DNA from: an uncultured Erysipelotrichaceae bacterium
Lineage (GTDB): Bacteria > Bacillota_I > Bacilli_A > RF39 > UBA660
Direction: 5' to 3'
Assembly: GCA_902783315.1 (NCBI GenBank)
Contig: CACZQK010000038.1
Span: 1 to 47,465, forward strand
Length of the DNA stretch: 47,465 nucleotides
The notes beneath the pieces are model-generated. The model was not told where the DNA came from. It worked only from the letters and a program-made list of their open reading frames with translations, and ran no database searches. The translations under genes and the position numbers were made by a program. Shown here piece after piece: positions 8,598-16,656 of the stretch (within the stretch, counting starts at the first letter, position 1; the number at the start of each line of letters is the position of its first letter).

Positions 8598-9665
8598 TAT
8601 AGAATATTCTTCTAAAATATTCTTATCTACTTGATTTATCGTATCAAACTTTTTAGAAATTTTATCAGTAGTAATGCTAACACTTTCAATATCTTTATTA
8701 ACCGTTTGAATACTTCTAGTCAACTTATCCCAACGCTCCTTATAACGAGAAAATTCAATTCCTAATTTATTTAATTCTTCATGGATAATGGATGTATATT
8801 TATCCCTTTCGATATTTTTAATTATCATTTCAATAACAGTTAAGGTAGAAATTAGTGTGGTAGGACTTGTTATCCATACCTTTTTTTTATAAGCATATTG
8901 AATAATATCTGGATGATAAGCATTAACTTCAGCAAATATAGCCTCAGCAGGTAAAAATAAAATTGCTTGATTAGTAGTCTCACCAGGAATAATATATTTG
9001 GTGCTTATAGCATCAATATGCTTTTTCATATCCTGACGAAAAAGCTTTTCATAGTTTTCACGAGCCTCAATAGAATTTTTTTTATCAACCATTAATTGAT
9101 AATGTTCTAACGGGAATTTTGAATCAATACAAATAGTTCCTAAAGGCTCTGGAGCAAACAAGACACAATCTGCAATGACTCCTGTAGACAAGGTATATTG
9201 TAATCGATAAATAGAATCGTTCTTTTGTCCAAAAACACTAACCAAAATATGATTCAAATTAACTTCACCATAAATACCTCTTGTTTTCTTATCTGTTAAA
9301 ATACCTTGAAGACCAACAATATCCGTTGAAAGAGTCTCTATTTTTTTTTGAGCCTCATCAATTTTAGAAAGACGCTCTATTACATTTAAAAAAGTTTTAT
9401 TTGTCTTTTCAAAATTTTGATCTAATCGCTCATTTACTTTCTCATTTATTAATAAAAGCCTTTTTTCAACTTGCTCATTTAACTTCGTAAAGTCACCACT
9501 AATGGTATGACTAAAGTCACTTTTAAAGTCACCCATTTCTTTCATCATACTAACTTCTAGTTTTGAAAGACGATCAATAATATGGGATTCATTAATTCCC
9601 TTTAATAAAGAAAAAGATACTAGAATGATTAAAATAACTAATAATAAAATAATAACAAAATCCAT
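8586..9665 (-). CDS. rmuC: DNA recombination protein RmuC
   Basis: 359 residues. An N-terminal membrane anchor (about 3-22) is followed by a long coiled coil (about 30-110) and the RmuC nuclease-like domain. Family blocks include RGIYGEVNLNHIL (the R-G-x-x-G-E signature), DSKFPLEHY (with the catalytic-type D-S-K-F-P), and the C-terminal FLPAEAIFAEV. RmuC limits certain recombination events and is thought to act on DNA near the membrane. The ATG is preceded by AGGTGGTG. It has its own promoter, whose -35 box overlaps the end of the rhodanese gene, and a terminator that includes its stop. Confidence 0.93.
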   Translation of the reverse strand: MDFVIILLLVILIILVSFSLLKGINESHIIDRLSKLEVSMMKEMGDFKSDFSHTISGDFTKLNEQVEKRLLLINEKVNERLDQNFEKTNKTFLNVIERLSKIDEAQKKIETLSTDIVGLQGILTDKKTRGIYGEVNLNHILVSVFGQKNDSIYRLQYTLSTGVIADCVLFAPEPLGTICIDSKFPLEHYQLMVDKKNSIEARENYEKLFRQDMKKHIDAISTKYIIPGETTNQAILFLPAEAIFAEVNAYHPDIIQYAYKKKVWITSPTTLISTLTVIEMIIKNIERDKYTSIIHEELNKLGIEFSRYKERWDKLTRSIQTVNKDIESVSITTDKISKKFDTINQVDKNILEEYSIKED

Positions 9666-9692
9666 AATGACACCACCTAAGATTATACATTT

Positions 9693-9721
9693 ATTATAGT
9701 ATAAATCTAATTTCTTAACAA
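9693..9721 (-). promoter_or_regulatory. Promoter of rmuC
   Basis: Minus strand TTGTTA (9721-9716), 17 bases, TATAAT (9698-9693). The -35 lies inside the last codons of the rhodanese gene. Confidence 0.7.
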
Positions 9722-9958
9722 GTAATTGTAATAACCACCTTCAATACTAATGGTCGAATATCCCATAGAGTTTAATTTTTTAGCAACCATTTTACTTTGA
9801 ATTCCAGAATTACAGTAAAGATAATATATTTCTTTTTTTTTCAAATATTTTTCAGGATTATTCAATAACTGATACTTTTCAATATGTTTTGCTCCAGCAA
9901 TATGTCCTTTTTGATATTCAATTAAAGTTCGAATATCAATAATATTATTGCTATTCAT
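9707..9958 (-). CDS. Rhodanese-domain protein
   Basis: 83-residue single-domain rhodanese from the ATG at 9958. It carries IDIRTLIEYQKGHIAGAKHI, the usual D-x-R-x-x-x-E-x-x-x-GHI-x-GA block, and the active-site loop YCNSGIQSKMVA with Cys at about 49, the C-x-x-G-x-x-S form typical of persulfide-carrying rhodaneses. It probably moves sulfane sulfur in the cytosol; the acceptor is unknown. GGAGGTG lies about 14 bases before this ATG; two GTG codons (9979, 9973) are alternatives but lack a site. The gene follows the terminator of the large secretion locus. Confidence 0.85.
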   Translation of the reverse strand: MNSNNIIDIRTLIEYQKGHIAGAKHIEKYQLLNNPEKYLKKKEIYYLYCNSGIQSKMVAKKLNSMGYSTISIEGGYYNYLLRN

Positions 9959-9990
9959 ATAAATATAATTCACCTCCACTATATTTGATG

Positions 9991-10021
9991 AAAAAAAAAG
10001 AATCTATATTATAATAGATTC
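9991..10021 (-). terminator. Terminator closing the secretion locus
   Basis: Minus strand GAATCTAT, loop TATAAT, ATAGATTC, then nine Ts. The perfect eight-pair stem starts directly after the stop codon of the last gene of the locus. Confidence 0.88.
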
Positions 10022-11194
10022 CTAACGAACTTTAAAAGGTTTTTCTAAAGTACCTTTACCACTCTTATATAAAACATTAGAATTTAAATAAATTACAGGA
10101 CGAACAATTGCATAATGAGCAGCGGTTTCTGCTGTAACATTTCCAGTTCTAGAAACAGAGAAAACAGTGGAGTTATCCTCCTTATTTGCAGTAACTAGCC
10201 ACCAATCTTCCTTCATAGTTAGATAATTATAGTTTTTGCATGATTTAGTCATACTAGATTTACAATTAGGATCAACACTAGCATATAGATAATCAGATAA
10301 TGTTAATAAGCCATATTTTTGATTTCTCAAAACCTCACTACATTCTTCACTATTATCTTTAGACTCACTACTGAGTAATCTTTTTCCCACACAGATATTA
10401 TACGGAACAATTCTAGCTTTGACAGTTTCTGTAAAAATACCTTCTCTATCTTTATCAGATGGATTTGTATATACTTTATCTAAATACTCTCTCATGCGGC
10501 TAGCACTATATTGATTAATACCAGCCTCATAACGCCGAACTTCATTATAACGATTATCCCAAGGTTTTGAATAAGGTAATCCATCACTGCTAATCAAAAC
10601 AAGATTATTATTAGAAGTAATTTTAACAATTCGCCATAAGCTATTTCCTAATTTTACATAATTATTGACGGTTTCTCCACGAAAAACATAACCACCACCA
10701 ACAGAATATAAACCATAGCCACTAGTAACAACGCTATTATCAGAAACTACTTTTTTATATAATTCAACTGTAATATAATTATCACCACAACTAAGATATG
10801 GAGTATATAAATACTCAGAATTCATTTTTTCAACTAACACCGAACCTTTGCAAGTATCACCATCCGATATATATTGAGAAAAATCTTTCATTTTTCCTTC
10901 CGCAATTAAATTACTAGAATCTATTTCTACAATATTACCCTCTTCTGATGGTAAACTTTCAGGAAAATCCTTAAAATAAGAAATAGCAGCATTTTTCATT
11001 ATGGACTCAACATCAGAATAAGTATATTTCTTTTGAACAGAGAATTTAGAAGCAATAAATAAAATTAGTAGTAAAATAATTACACCAATAACGATAAACC
11101 CCATAAATTTAAACATTTTCAATTTAATAATATCATCACTACTTTTTTCTTCTACATCTTCTAATTCATATTCATCTTTTTCTTCTTCCATCAT
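10022..11194 (-). CDS. Membrane-anchored surface protein A (paralogue of 32890-34719)
   Basis: 390 residues: acidic cytosolic N terminus (about 1-28), one membrane segment (about 30-50), then an extracellular part. The segment after the membrane (SIMKNAAISYFKDF ... TPYLSCGD) aligns with the same position in the 609-residue protein at the other end of the locus (KLEKAAKRYFELN ... YTYLECGV). The C-terminal domain starts GNSLWRIVKI and ends GKGTLEKPFKVR, the same frame as the repeated modules of the paralogue (ends GTIDSPYVIG and GTVSDPYIIK). It has several Cys that could form disulfides outside the cell. Probably a surface or pilus-associated adhesin-like subunit. It is last in the locus and is followed at once by a strong terminator. 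Confidence 0.7.
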   Translation of the reverse strand: MMEEEKDEYELEDVEEKSSDDIIKLKMFKFMGFIVIGVIILLLILFIASKFSVQKKYTYSDVESIMKNAAISYFKDFPESLPSEEGNIVEIDSSNLIAEGKMKDFSQYISDGDTCKGSVLVEKMNSEYLYTPYLSCGDNYITVELYKKVVSDNSVVTSGYGLYSVGGGYVFRGETVNNYVKLGNSLWRIVKITSNNNLVLISSDGLPYSKPWDNRYNEVRRYEAGINQYSASRMREYLDKVYTNPSDKDREGIFTETVKARIVPYNICVGKRLLSSESKDNSEECSEVLRNQKYGLLTLSDYLYASVDPNCKSSMTKSCKNYNYLTMKEDWWLVTANKEDNSTVFSVSRTGNVTAETAAHYAIVRPVIYLNSNVLYKSGKGTLEKPFKVR

Positions 11195-11242
11195 TTCATC
11201 ATCCTTCTATTTAAATTAATTATATAATTCACAACAAATCCC

Positions 11243-13678
11243 CTAGTTATCAAAAAAATCATCAAAAAAATCATCATCTGGATCATCATCCAAGCTCAAA
11301 GTACTAACTGGATTGTCAACAGTTGCTGGAATAGTGCCATTTTCTTCCACTTTTTTATGATTGTGAAACCGTTCATCAACAAGCTCATCCTTAGAATCGG
11401 AAGAAAGAATTTCAATATCCTTAACTTCCTCTTGATCTTTTTTATTATTCTTCTCTTGAACAATTTTCTTTTCTTCTTTTTTCTCCTTTTCTTGTTGACT
11501 TTCTTTAGCTTTCTTTTCTTCATCTTCAAGCTCTGCAATTTTTGCATCAATCTTCTTAACAAGATCATCAACATCGAATCCAAAAGGATCTTTACCTTCC
11601 TTCTTATTAAATGGATTAGCAGGCCCTGCACCAGGAAATGGCACATTGTCTAGTTCCCGACTAATACCCTCTTTCTTCTGTGGTTGATGATTAGTCCCAT
11701 CAGAAAAAGGCTGAGATTTAAAAGGATTCTCTGTCCTTTTAAAAGGATCAAAATCTAAAGGCTTATTATTGGTAGATGGATTTCTGTTCATTCTATCTAA
11801 ACCACCCGAATCTGGAAAAAATGGAGGCATCCCAGAAAAAGGATTATCACGACGCTCAAAAGGTGATGGCATTCCAGGTGGAAAACCACTTCCGTGAGGT
11901 AACCCTGAAAAACCAAAGCCATTACCAGAAGAGCTACCACTAGCATCAGGAGAATTCATCATATCAAGTAACTTTTTCTTTTTAGCTTCCTTTACAAACT
12001 CCTTTATATCAAAGGTTTTAACAACACTTTTTTTACGAACTGGATATTTAGCTGGAGAATATTTTTCACCCCAATTTAACTTAAAATATGGAGTAAATTT
12101 AGTTTTAAAAGGTTGCTTTCTCATTCGTAAAATAATAACTTCAAATTGTTTCATTCGTTGCAAATCAGAAACAGTAACTAAAGGGGTCGATGCAGTCTTG
12201 TCATCCTTCTTGGACTTAACTTCTCCACACATTTTTGAAATTTCTTCTAAAGCCTTCAACTCTGTCGTAATCAAATAAATGATATTTCCACAGTTACCAC
12301 GAATAGTTTCAGCTTCTTCTTTCCCATAAACATCATCCAACTGAGCAAAGTTTTGAATAATCATTGTAAAACGGATTTTTCTAGAACGAGCTGCAGTAAT
12401 CATTGTAGTAACATCCTTTAAAGGTGGCATATTAGCAAACTCATCCAATAAGAAATTAGTACGAATAGGCAACTGTCCACCATGTTTCTGCGCTGTTGAT
12501 ATTAAAGTTTCATAAATTTGCTTTAATAGAATCGTAACTAAGGAATGATAAGTTTTCTTCTCATCTTGAATAACAATAAAAACAGCAGTTGGTTTCTCGC
12601 CAATACTTTCTAAATTGATATCACTATGAGATAACATTTCTGATAAATTTTCACGAGAGGCAAACAATTTTACTTTTTGCTTAAAAACAGACAAAATACT
12701 ACCTTTCGTTTCACTAGGTGCCATAATTGTACTTGAAGCATTAATAGCGGCTGCACTTCCCGGATCTTTCATAGAAAAATATTCTTTTATATAAGTAGAA
12801 CCACCAAATTTTTCTTCTCCAACTGTTGTTGCAAGTGAGATACTATTAATATTAATTTCATCTTCTTTAGCATCTTCAAATAATCCAAGAGCAACTCCTG
12901 AAAAATAATCAGCAGATGTTTTCTCCCAAAATGGATCGGCATTTTTATTAGATTCATCATACAAGATATTTAAAGCCAAATCATCTAACAACTCAATTGC
13001 CTTATCTTGATTTCCACTTTTATACATTTGATAAGGTAATGTCATAGGATTCCAGGCATTACCATTTTGTGGATCACGGAAATTCAAAAGTAAAATTTGA
13101 TAGCCATGAGCCCGAAGCATCGTACTAGTTTTCTCATATATTTCACCTTTTGGATCCGTAATAATCATAGACTCTTTAGCTTTGGCCAAGCTATGAACCA
13201 TAGGCAAAATAACAGTCTGTGTTTTACCAGATCCGGTAGCACCAATTACAAGAGAATGATATTCACCATTATCAACCCACATTTCCTTATCATTTAAAAT
13301 TAAGGGTACTCCAGCTTTTTTAGATCGTTTAGCTTGAATAGGAACACACTCCAATTCTTCTTGGATTTCCTTTTCTTTTGCCCATCTAGAATAACCCTTA
13401 TCTTTCTTATCAGTTGTAATTCCGAATCCCTTCTCACGGTCAAAAAACATTGAACTAACACTAGCAAACAATCCTAACAAAAACAACAAATACAAAAAAA
13501 TCGTTGAAAACAAATAATCTGGTGCAAAAGCAGGAATCGGATTTAGACCAGACAAGTGTCCCTCTACTGCAAAAGTATGAACATTAACCACACTAATAGC
13601 AACAATATAAAGTAAAAAAATAGCAAAAATTACAAATATTAATAAATCTTCACTATCTGCACGAAATTTAAATTTCAT
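11243..13678 (-). CDS. virD4: Type IV secretion coupling ATPase, VirD4/TraG family
   Basis: 811 residues, inner-membrane ATPase that recruits substrates to a type IV secretion channel. Two N-terminal membrane segments (about 12-35 and 54-75) precede the ATPase domain. Walker A GATGSGKT is at 146-153, followed by ITDPKGEIY; Walker B FLLDE is at 409-413, then FANMPPLKD; later MIIQNFAQLD, all hallmarks of VirD4/TraG. From about residue 560 comes an unusual 250-residue tail: Gly/Pro/Phe-rich, then a Lys/Glu-rich coiled stretch, ending in a very acidic LDDDPDDDFFDDFFDN. This tail could bind substrates or partners. The ATG has GGAGAAGGAG upstream and an internal promoter precedes it. Confidence 0.93.
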   Translation of the reverse strand: MKFKFRADSEDLLIFVIFAIFLLYIVAISVVNVHTFAVEGHLSGLNPIPAFAPDYLFSTIFLYLLFLLGLFASVSSMFFDREKGFGITTDKKDKGYSRWAKEKEIQEELECVPIQAKRSKKAGVPLILNDKEMWVDNGEYHSLVIGATGSGKTQTVILPMVHSLAKAKESMIITDPKGEIYEKTSTMLRAHGYQILLLNFRDPQNGNAWNPMTLPYQMYKSGNQDKAIELLDDLALNILYDESNKNADPFWEKTSADYFSGVALGLFEDAKEDEININSISLATTVGEEKFGGSTYIKEYFSMKDPGSAAAINASSTIMAPSETKGSILSVFKQKVKLFASRENLSEMLSHSDINLESIGEKPTAVFIVIQDEKKTYHSLVTILLKQIYETLISTAQKHGGQLPIRTNFLLDEFANMPPLKDVTTMITAARSRKIRFTMIIQNFAQLDDVYGKEEAETIRGNCGNIIYLITTELKALEEISKMCGEVKSKKDDKTASTPLVTVSDLQRMKQFEVIILRMRKQPFKTKFTPYFKLNWGEKYSPAKYPVRKKSVVKTFDIKEFVKEAKKKKLLDMMNSPDASGSSSGNGFGFSGLPHGSGFPPGMPSPFERRDNPFSGMPPFFPDSGGLDRMNRNPSTNNKPLDFDPFKRTENPFKSQPFSDGTNHQPQKKEGISRELDNVPFPGAGPANPFNKKEGKDPFGFDVDDLVKKIDAKIAELEDEEKKAKESQQEKEKKEEKKIVQEKNNKKDQEEVKDIEILSSDSKDELVDERFHNHKKVEENGTIPATVDNPVSTLSLDDDPDDDFFDDFFDN

Positions 13679-13700
13679 TCCACGCCACTCCTTCTCCTAT

Positions 13701-13729
13701 ATTATATCGTAACAATCTAAAACTGTCAT
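13701..13729 (-). promoter_or_regulatory. Internal promoter before virD4
   Basis: Minus strand ATGACA (13729-13724; five of six to TTGACA), 17 bases, TATAAT (13706-13701), close to the virD4 ribosome binding site. Confidence 0.6.
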
Positions 13730-13732
13730 CAT

Positions 13733-14512
13733 TTATTGATTAGAAATCAAAATTTTAAATTCACCATTTTTAAACTCATAAAGCATATCAACAACTCCAC
13801 CCATACTATATCTAGCACAACTTAAAATAAGCTCAGATGTTTGATCATTATTAATATCTAAAAAAGAACGAATATAAGGTCTACAACCATTAAAAGCCTG
13901 ATTAGAATCAACATCTGTATAAATAGAGTAGATTTCATCATTTTTTACCATAAATACAATAGAAAATATAGTATCTGGGACAAAATCATGTGGAAACACA
14001 TTACTAATCAAATAAAAGTCCTCAATAAAACCATCATTATCAAAATCAAAAGAGATTTTTGAAGAAGAAGTAAACTGTGAATTAGTACTAAGATTATTCT
14101 CAAGTAAAACTTTCTCAACATAGGTTTTATCTTTAATTTCATCTTCCACAAAATCATAAATTTTCAAATCAAAATTAGAACGATATGCAAGTAGATCTCC
14201 TTCTAAAGAAATAGCATTTTTATGATCATCAAAAGCATACCATCTATCATCTTTCCACAGATAATAATTACCAAATTCTATATTATCAAGATAAATTTTA
14301 TATTTATTCCAATTTAGATTTTGAATCGAAATATTTGAAGTAACATTCGTCCACTTTTTATTATGATAATTCCAAATAGCTTCATCAGAAACAATAACAG
14401 TTGCCTCATATCTATTTTGTTTAATATTAGGAAGCCCAAAAGCAAGAAACATAAAAACAAAAAAGATTAAAAAGATAGCAATCAATTTTATATAAGTACT
14501 TTTTTCTCTCAT
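13733..14512 (-). CDS. Membrane-anchored protein with FG-GAP/calcium-loop-like repeats
   Basis: 259 residues. One N-terminal membrane segment (about 8-28) then an extracellular domain. Two Asp-rich loops, FDFDNDGFIEDFYL (about 155-168) and LDINNDQTSELIL (about 218-230), look like D-x-D-x-D-G calcium loops of FG-GAP/VCBS blades. The N-terminal half is rich in Trp and Tyr. There is no Cys at a lipobox position. It lies between the wall hydrolase and virD4, the place where conjugation systems often keep VirB8-like or other channel parts, but I see no VirB8/TcpC similarity. Function unknown; structural role at the wall is a guess. Confidence 0.65.
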   Translation of the reverse strand: MREKSTYIKLIAIFLIFFVFMFLAFGLPNIKQNRYEATVIVSDEAIWNYHNKKWTNVTSNISIQNLNWNKYKIYLDNIEFGNYYLWKDDRWYAFDDHKNAISLEGDLLAYRSNFDLKIYDFVEDEIKDKTYVEKVLLENNLSTNSQFTSSSKISFDFDNDGFIEDFYLISNVFPHDFVPDTIFSIVFMVKNDEIYSIYTDVDSNQAFNGCRPYIRSFLDINNDQTSELILSCARYSMGGVVDMLYEFKNGEFKILISNQ

Positions 14513-14520
14513 ATTTCCTC

Positions 14521-16632
14521 CTATGAAACTTTATAATAATGAACTATAGTTGCATCATTAGGATTATATCTCTCCCACAAATCCGTATAATCTGTTCCAG
14601 GATCTATCATTCGTATCTTATCACCATCAATATAATCTAATGCAACCCAATGTTCACTCTTACCAACCTCTGCAACAGCATATACACCAGGCTGACTCAT
14701 AATTGCTTTAATTTGATTTGATTTATTCTCTTTTCCACCTGTTAGGACAACTGATCCCTGATCCTTAAACGCTGGTATAAGTCTCGTAGCCGCATCCCAC
14801 AAAAAAGATCCATTTGGAGTAAAACCTCCGATTTGATTTAATTTTTCAACAAAAGTTCCCGGATTAAAGTTTGCACTAACAGCAGATAATCCACTTTTTT
14901 GAATTAATATAGCCATCGACGTAGCTAAACATCCAATATCCTTAATGGTTTTGCCACTATTTCCAACGGGAGTAGAAATCCAAGGTCCTGAATTTTGCCT
15001 CCAATGAACATAATCCCCAGAAGCTGGACAATTACTCCCTGTGCCACTACAACTAGCTTTCTGAAGTCCACTTACATTATAATTCTTACTAGTCTGGTTA
15101 TATACTTGCACTAAAATTTGTTTATAAGTTAACCCTTTTTTGGCTAAAGAAACAAACTTATTCAAAATACTTTGATTATTTTGATCAACTTGATGATAAT
15201 CAGCATATACAACATATCCTTGACTATTAACCAAAAGTTCTCCTTGTGTTTGCGTAGCATACTGTCTTAAAGATGAATCAGTTGCCAAAGCGTTTTTCGA
15301 AAATCCTCTATTATAATTTAATCCACTATGGACTTCTCCCCACTGTTGATCATTAGAAGAACAACCTTGATCAGGATCACAGTAAACAGGATCTAAATTA
15401 CAAGCAGCCACTTGTAAAACCCATTTACCATTTTCTTCTTTTTTAAGAGTTCTCCAACCACCCATCACTAAATGACGAGCTAAAATATAGCTTCTGAGGG
15501 ACACCATTTGAGCTTTAATCGCCTCTGCTGGACTATCGGACCCTAGCTCCTTATATGCAACTCCTAAAACATATTTTTCAAAAGGAATTAGCTCCTCACC
15601 AACTAAAGGTTGACCAAATGTTCCACCATAATTATGACCATTAGTAGATCCACATTGCATCAATCGAACATATAAATCAGAAGGCTTAATACTATTTGGA
15701 ACATTTCCCTTCCCAGGAATATAAAAGCCTTTTATATCATAAGTACAGCTAACAGGCCCAGAACAAACCGGTTCTGGAGGAGTCTTTCCCGTTAAATCAT
15801 AATATTTTTCAATATAATCAAAGACTTCTTCAGCCATATCTTCTCTTTCTCTTTGAGATGATTTTGGTAAATATTTAGGAATCAAGGACGAAACTAAATT
15901 ACTTTTAAAGGCCTCATCTCCACCAAGCATAGCATCCATTATTTCCTTAATTCTTTCATCAGTCATTTTTTGATAATCAACATTAGCCCCATTTCTTTCT
16001 AATACATGAAAAACAGCTTCTACTTTTAAAGAATCAACGTATTTTCCTTGTGTTTGATACTGATTTTTTAAGGAATTAACGCGATCATAAAAATCCTGTT
16101 GATCTAAAGTACCTGCAGAAAAAGAAATCTCACTTTCATCCACATCAATACCTACAGCCCCTTCAAATTCTTTAAAAACACTAGCAATACAAGCAATAAA
16201 AATAATAATAATCAAAAGCACTATAAGAGAAGGTAAAAGGAAAATAACAATTTTTCTTACAATAGAACCAGCTAAAAAACTAGCAATACCACTACTATCT
16301 TCATTTTTATCTTCTTTTTTATCTTCACTAATATTACTACTATCTTCTGAACTAAAAAAAGATTTTTTCTTCCCTTCATTAAAAGAACTAGAATCAGATA
16401 CAGGTGATGTCCGAGGAGGGACAGGAACAGAGTCTACTGGAACATCTGAAGAAGGAAGAGAATCAAAATCTCTTCCTAAATCACCTTCTTGACTAGATTC
16501 AATAGTCATGCCTCCTTTTTTAAAAAAAGGATTATTAGGGTTGGGCTTAGTACCACGCCTTAAATTTTCTTGTGCTCTATGCACATTATCTTTTGAAATA
16601 GCCGCTTGAAGTTTTTTTCCTGTATTTGGCAC
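14521..16632 (-). CDS. SpoIID-like / C39-like peptidase wall hydrolase (VirB1 role)
   Basis: 703 residues from the GTG at 16632 (AGGTGG ten bases upstream; two GTGs closer to it are badly spaced). A disordered Ser/Pro/Lys-rich cytosolic part (1 to about 120) is followed by one membrane segment (about 125-150) and an extracellular portion. At about 345-480 lies a SpoIID-type domain: FEKYVLGVAYKELG, then AEAIKAQMVSLRSYILAR, the Glu-bearing blocks of SpoIID/LytB transglycosylases. At about 545-700 comes a C39-like peptidase domain: DIGCLATSMAIL (Cys), SEHWVALDY (His), MIDPGTDY (Asp). Gram-positive conjugation systems use two-domain wall hydrolases (PrgK, TcpG) as VirB1; this one pairs different folds for the same likely job of opening peptidoglycan. 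Confidence 0.8.
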   Translation of the reverse strand: MPNTGKKLQAAISKDNVHRAQENLRRGTKPNPNNPFFKKGGMTIESSQEGDLGRDFDSLPSSDVPVDSVPVPPRTSPVSDSSSFNEGKKKSFFSSEDSSNISEDKKEDKNEDSSGIASFLAGSIVRKIVIFLLPSLIVLLIIIIFIACIASVFKEFEGAVGIDVDESEISFSAGTLDQQDFYDRVNSLKNQYQTQGKYVDSLKVEAVFHVLERNGANVDYQKMTDERIKEIMDAMLGGDEAFKSNLVSSLIPKYLPKSSQREREDMAEEVFDYIEKYYDLTGKTPPEPVCSGPVSCTYDIKGFYIPGKGNVPNSIKPSDLYVRLMQCGSTNGHNYGGTFGQPLVGEELIPFEKYVLGVAYKELGSDSPAEAIKAQMVSLRSYILARHLVMGGWRTLKKEENGKWVLQVAACNLDPVYCDPDQGCSSNDQQWGEVHSGLNYNRGFSKNALATDSSLRQYATQTQGELLVNSQGYVVYADYHQVDQNNQSILNKFVSLAKKGLTYKQILVQVYNQTSKNYNVSGLQKASCSGTGSNCPASGDYVHWRQNSGPWISTPVGNSGKTIKDIGCLATSMAILIQKSGLSAVSANFNPGTFVEKLNQIGGFTPNGSFLWDAATRLIPAFKDQGSVVLTGGKENKSNQIKAIMSQPGVYAVAEVGKSEHWVALDYIDGDKIRMIDPGTDYTDLWERYNPNDATIVHYYKVS

Positions 16633-16656
16633 TAAAATCACCACCTAACATTTCTT

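Noticed and set aside
11296-11653. Lys-rich and Phe/Leu-rich frames inside virD4
   Set aside because: Shadows of the Lys/Glu-rich virD4 tail on both strands; no ribosome binding site, biased composition follows from the real frame.
16620-16650. LPxTG-like VPNTG at the start of the SpoIID-C39 protein
   Set aside because: It lies at the N terminus before any membrane helix, and the first codons are probably not translated. Not a sorting signal.
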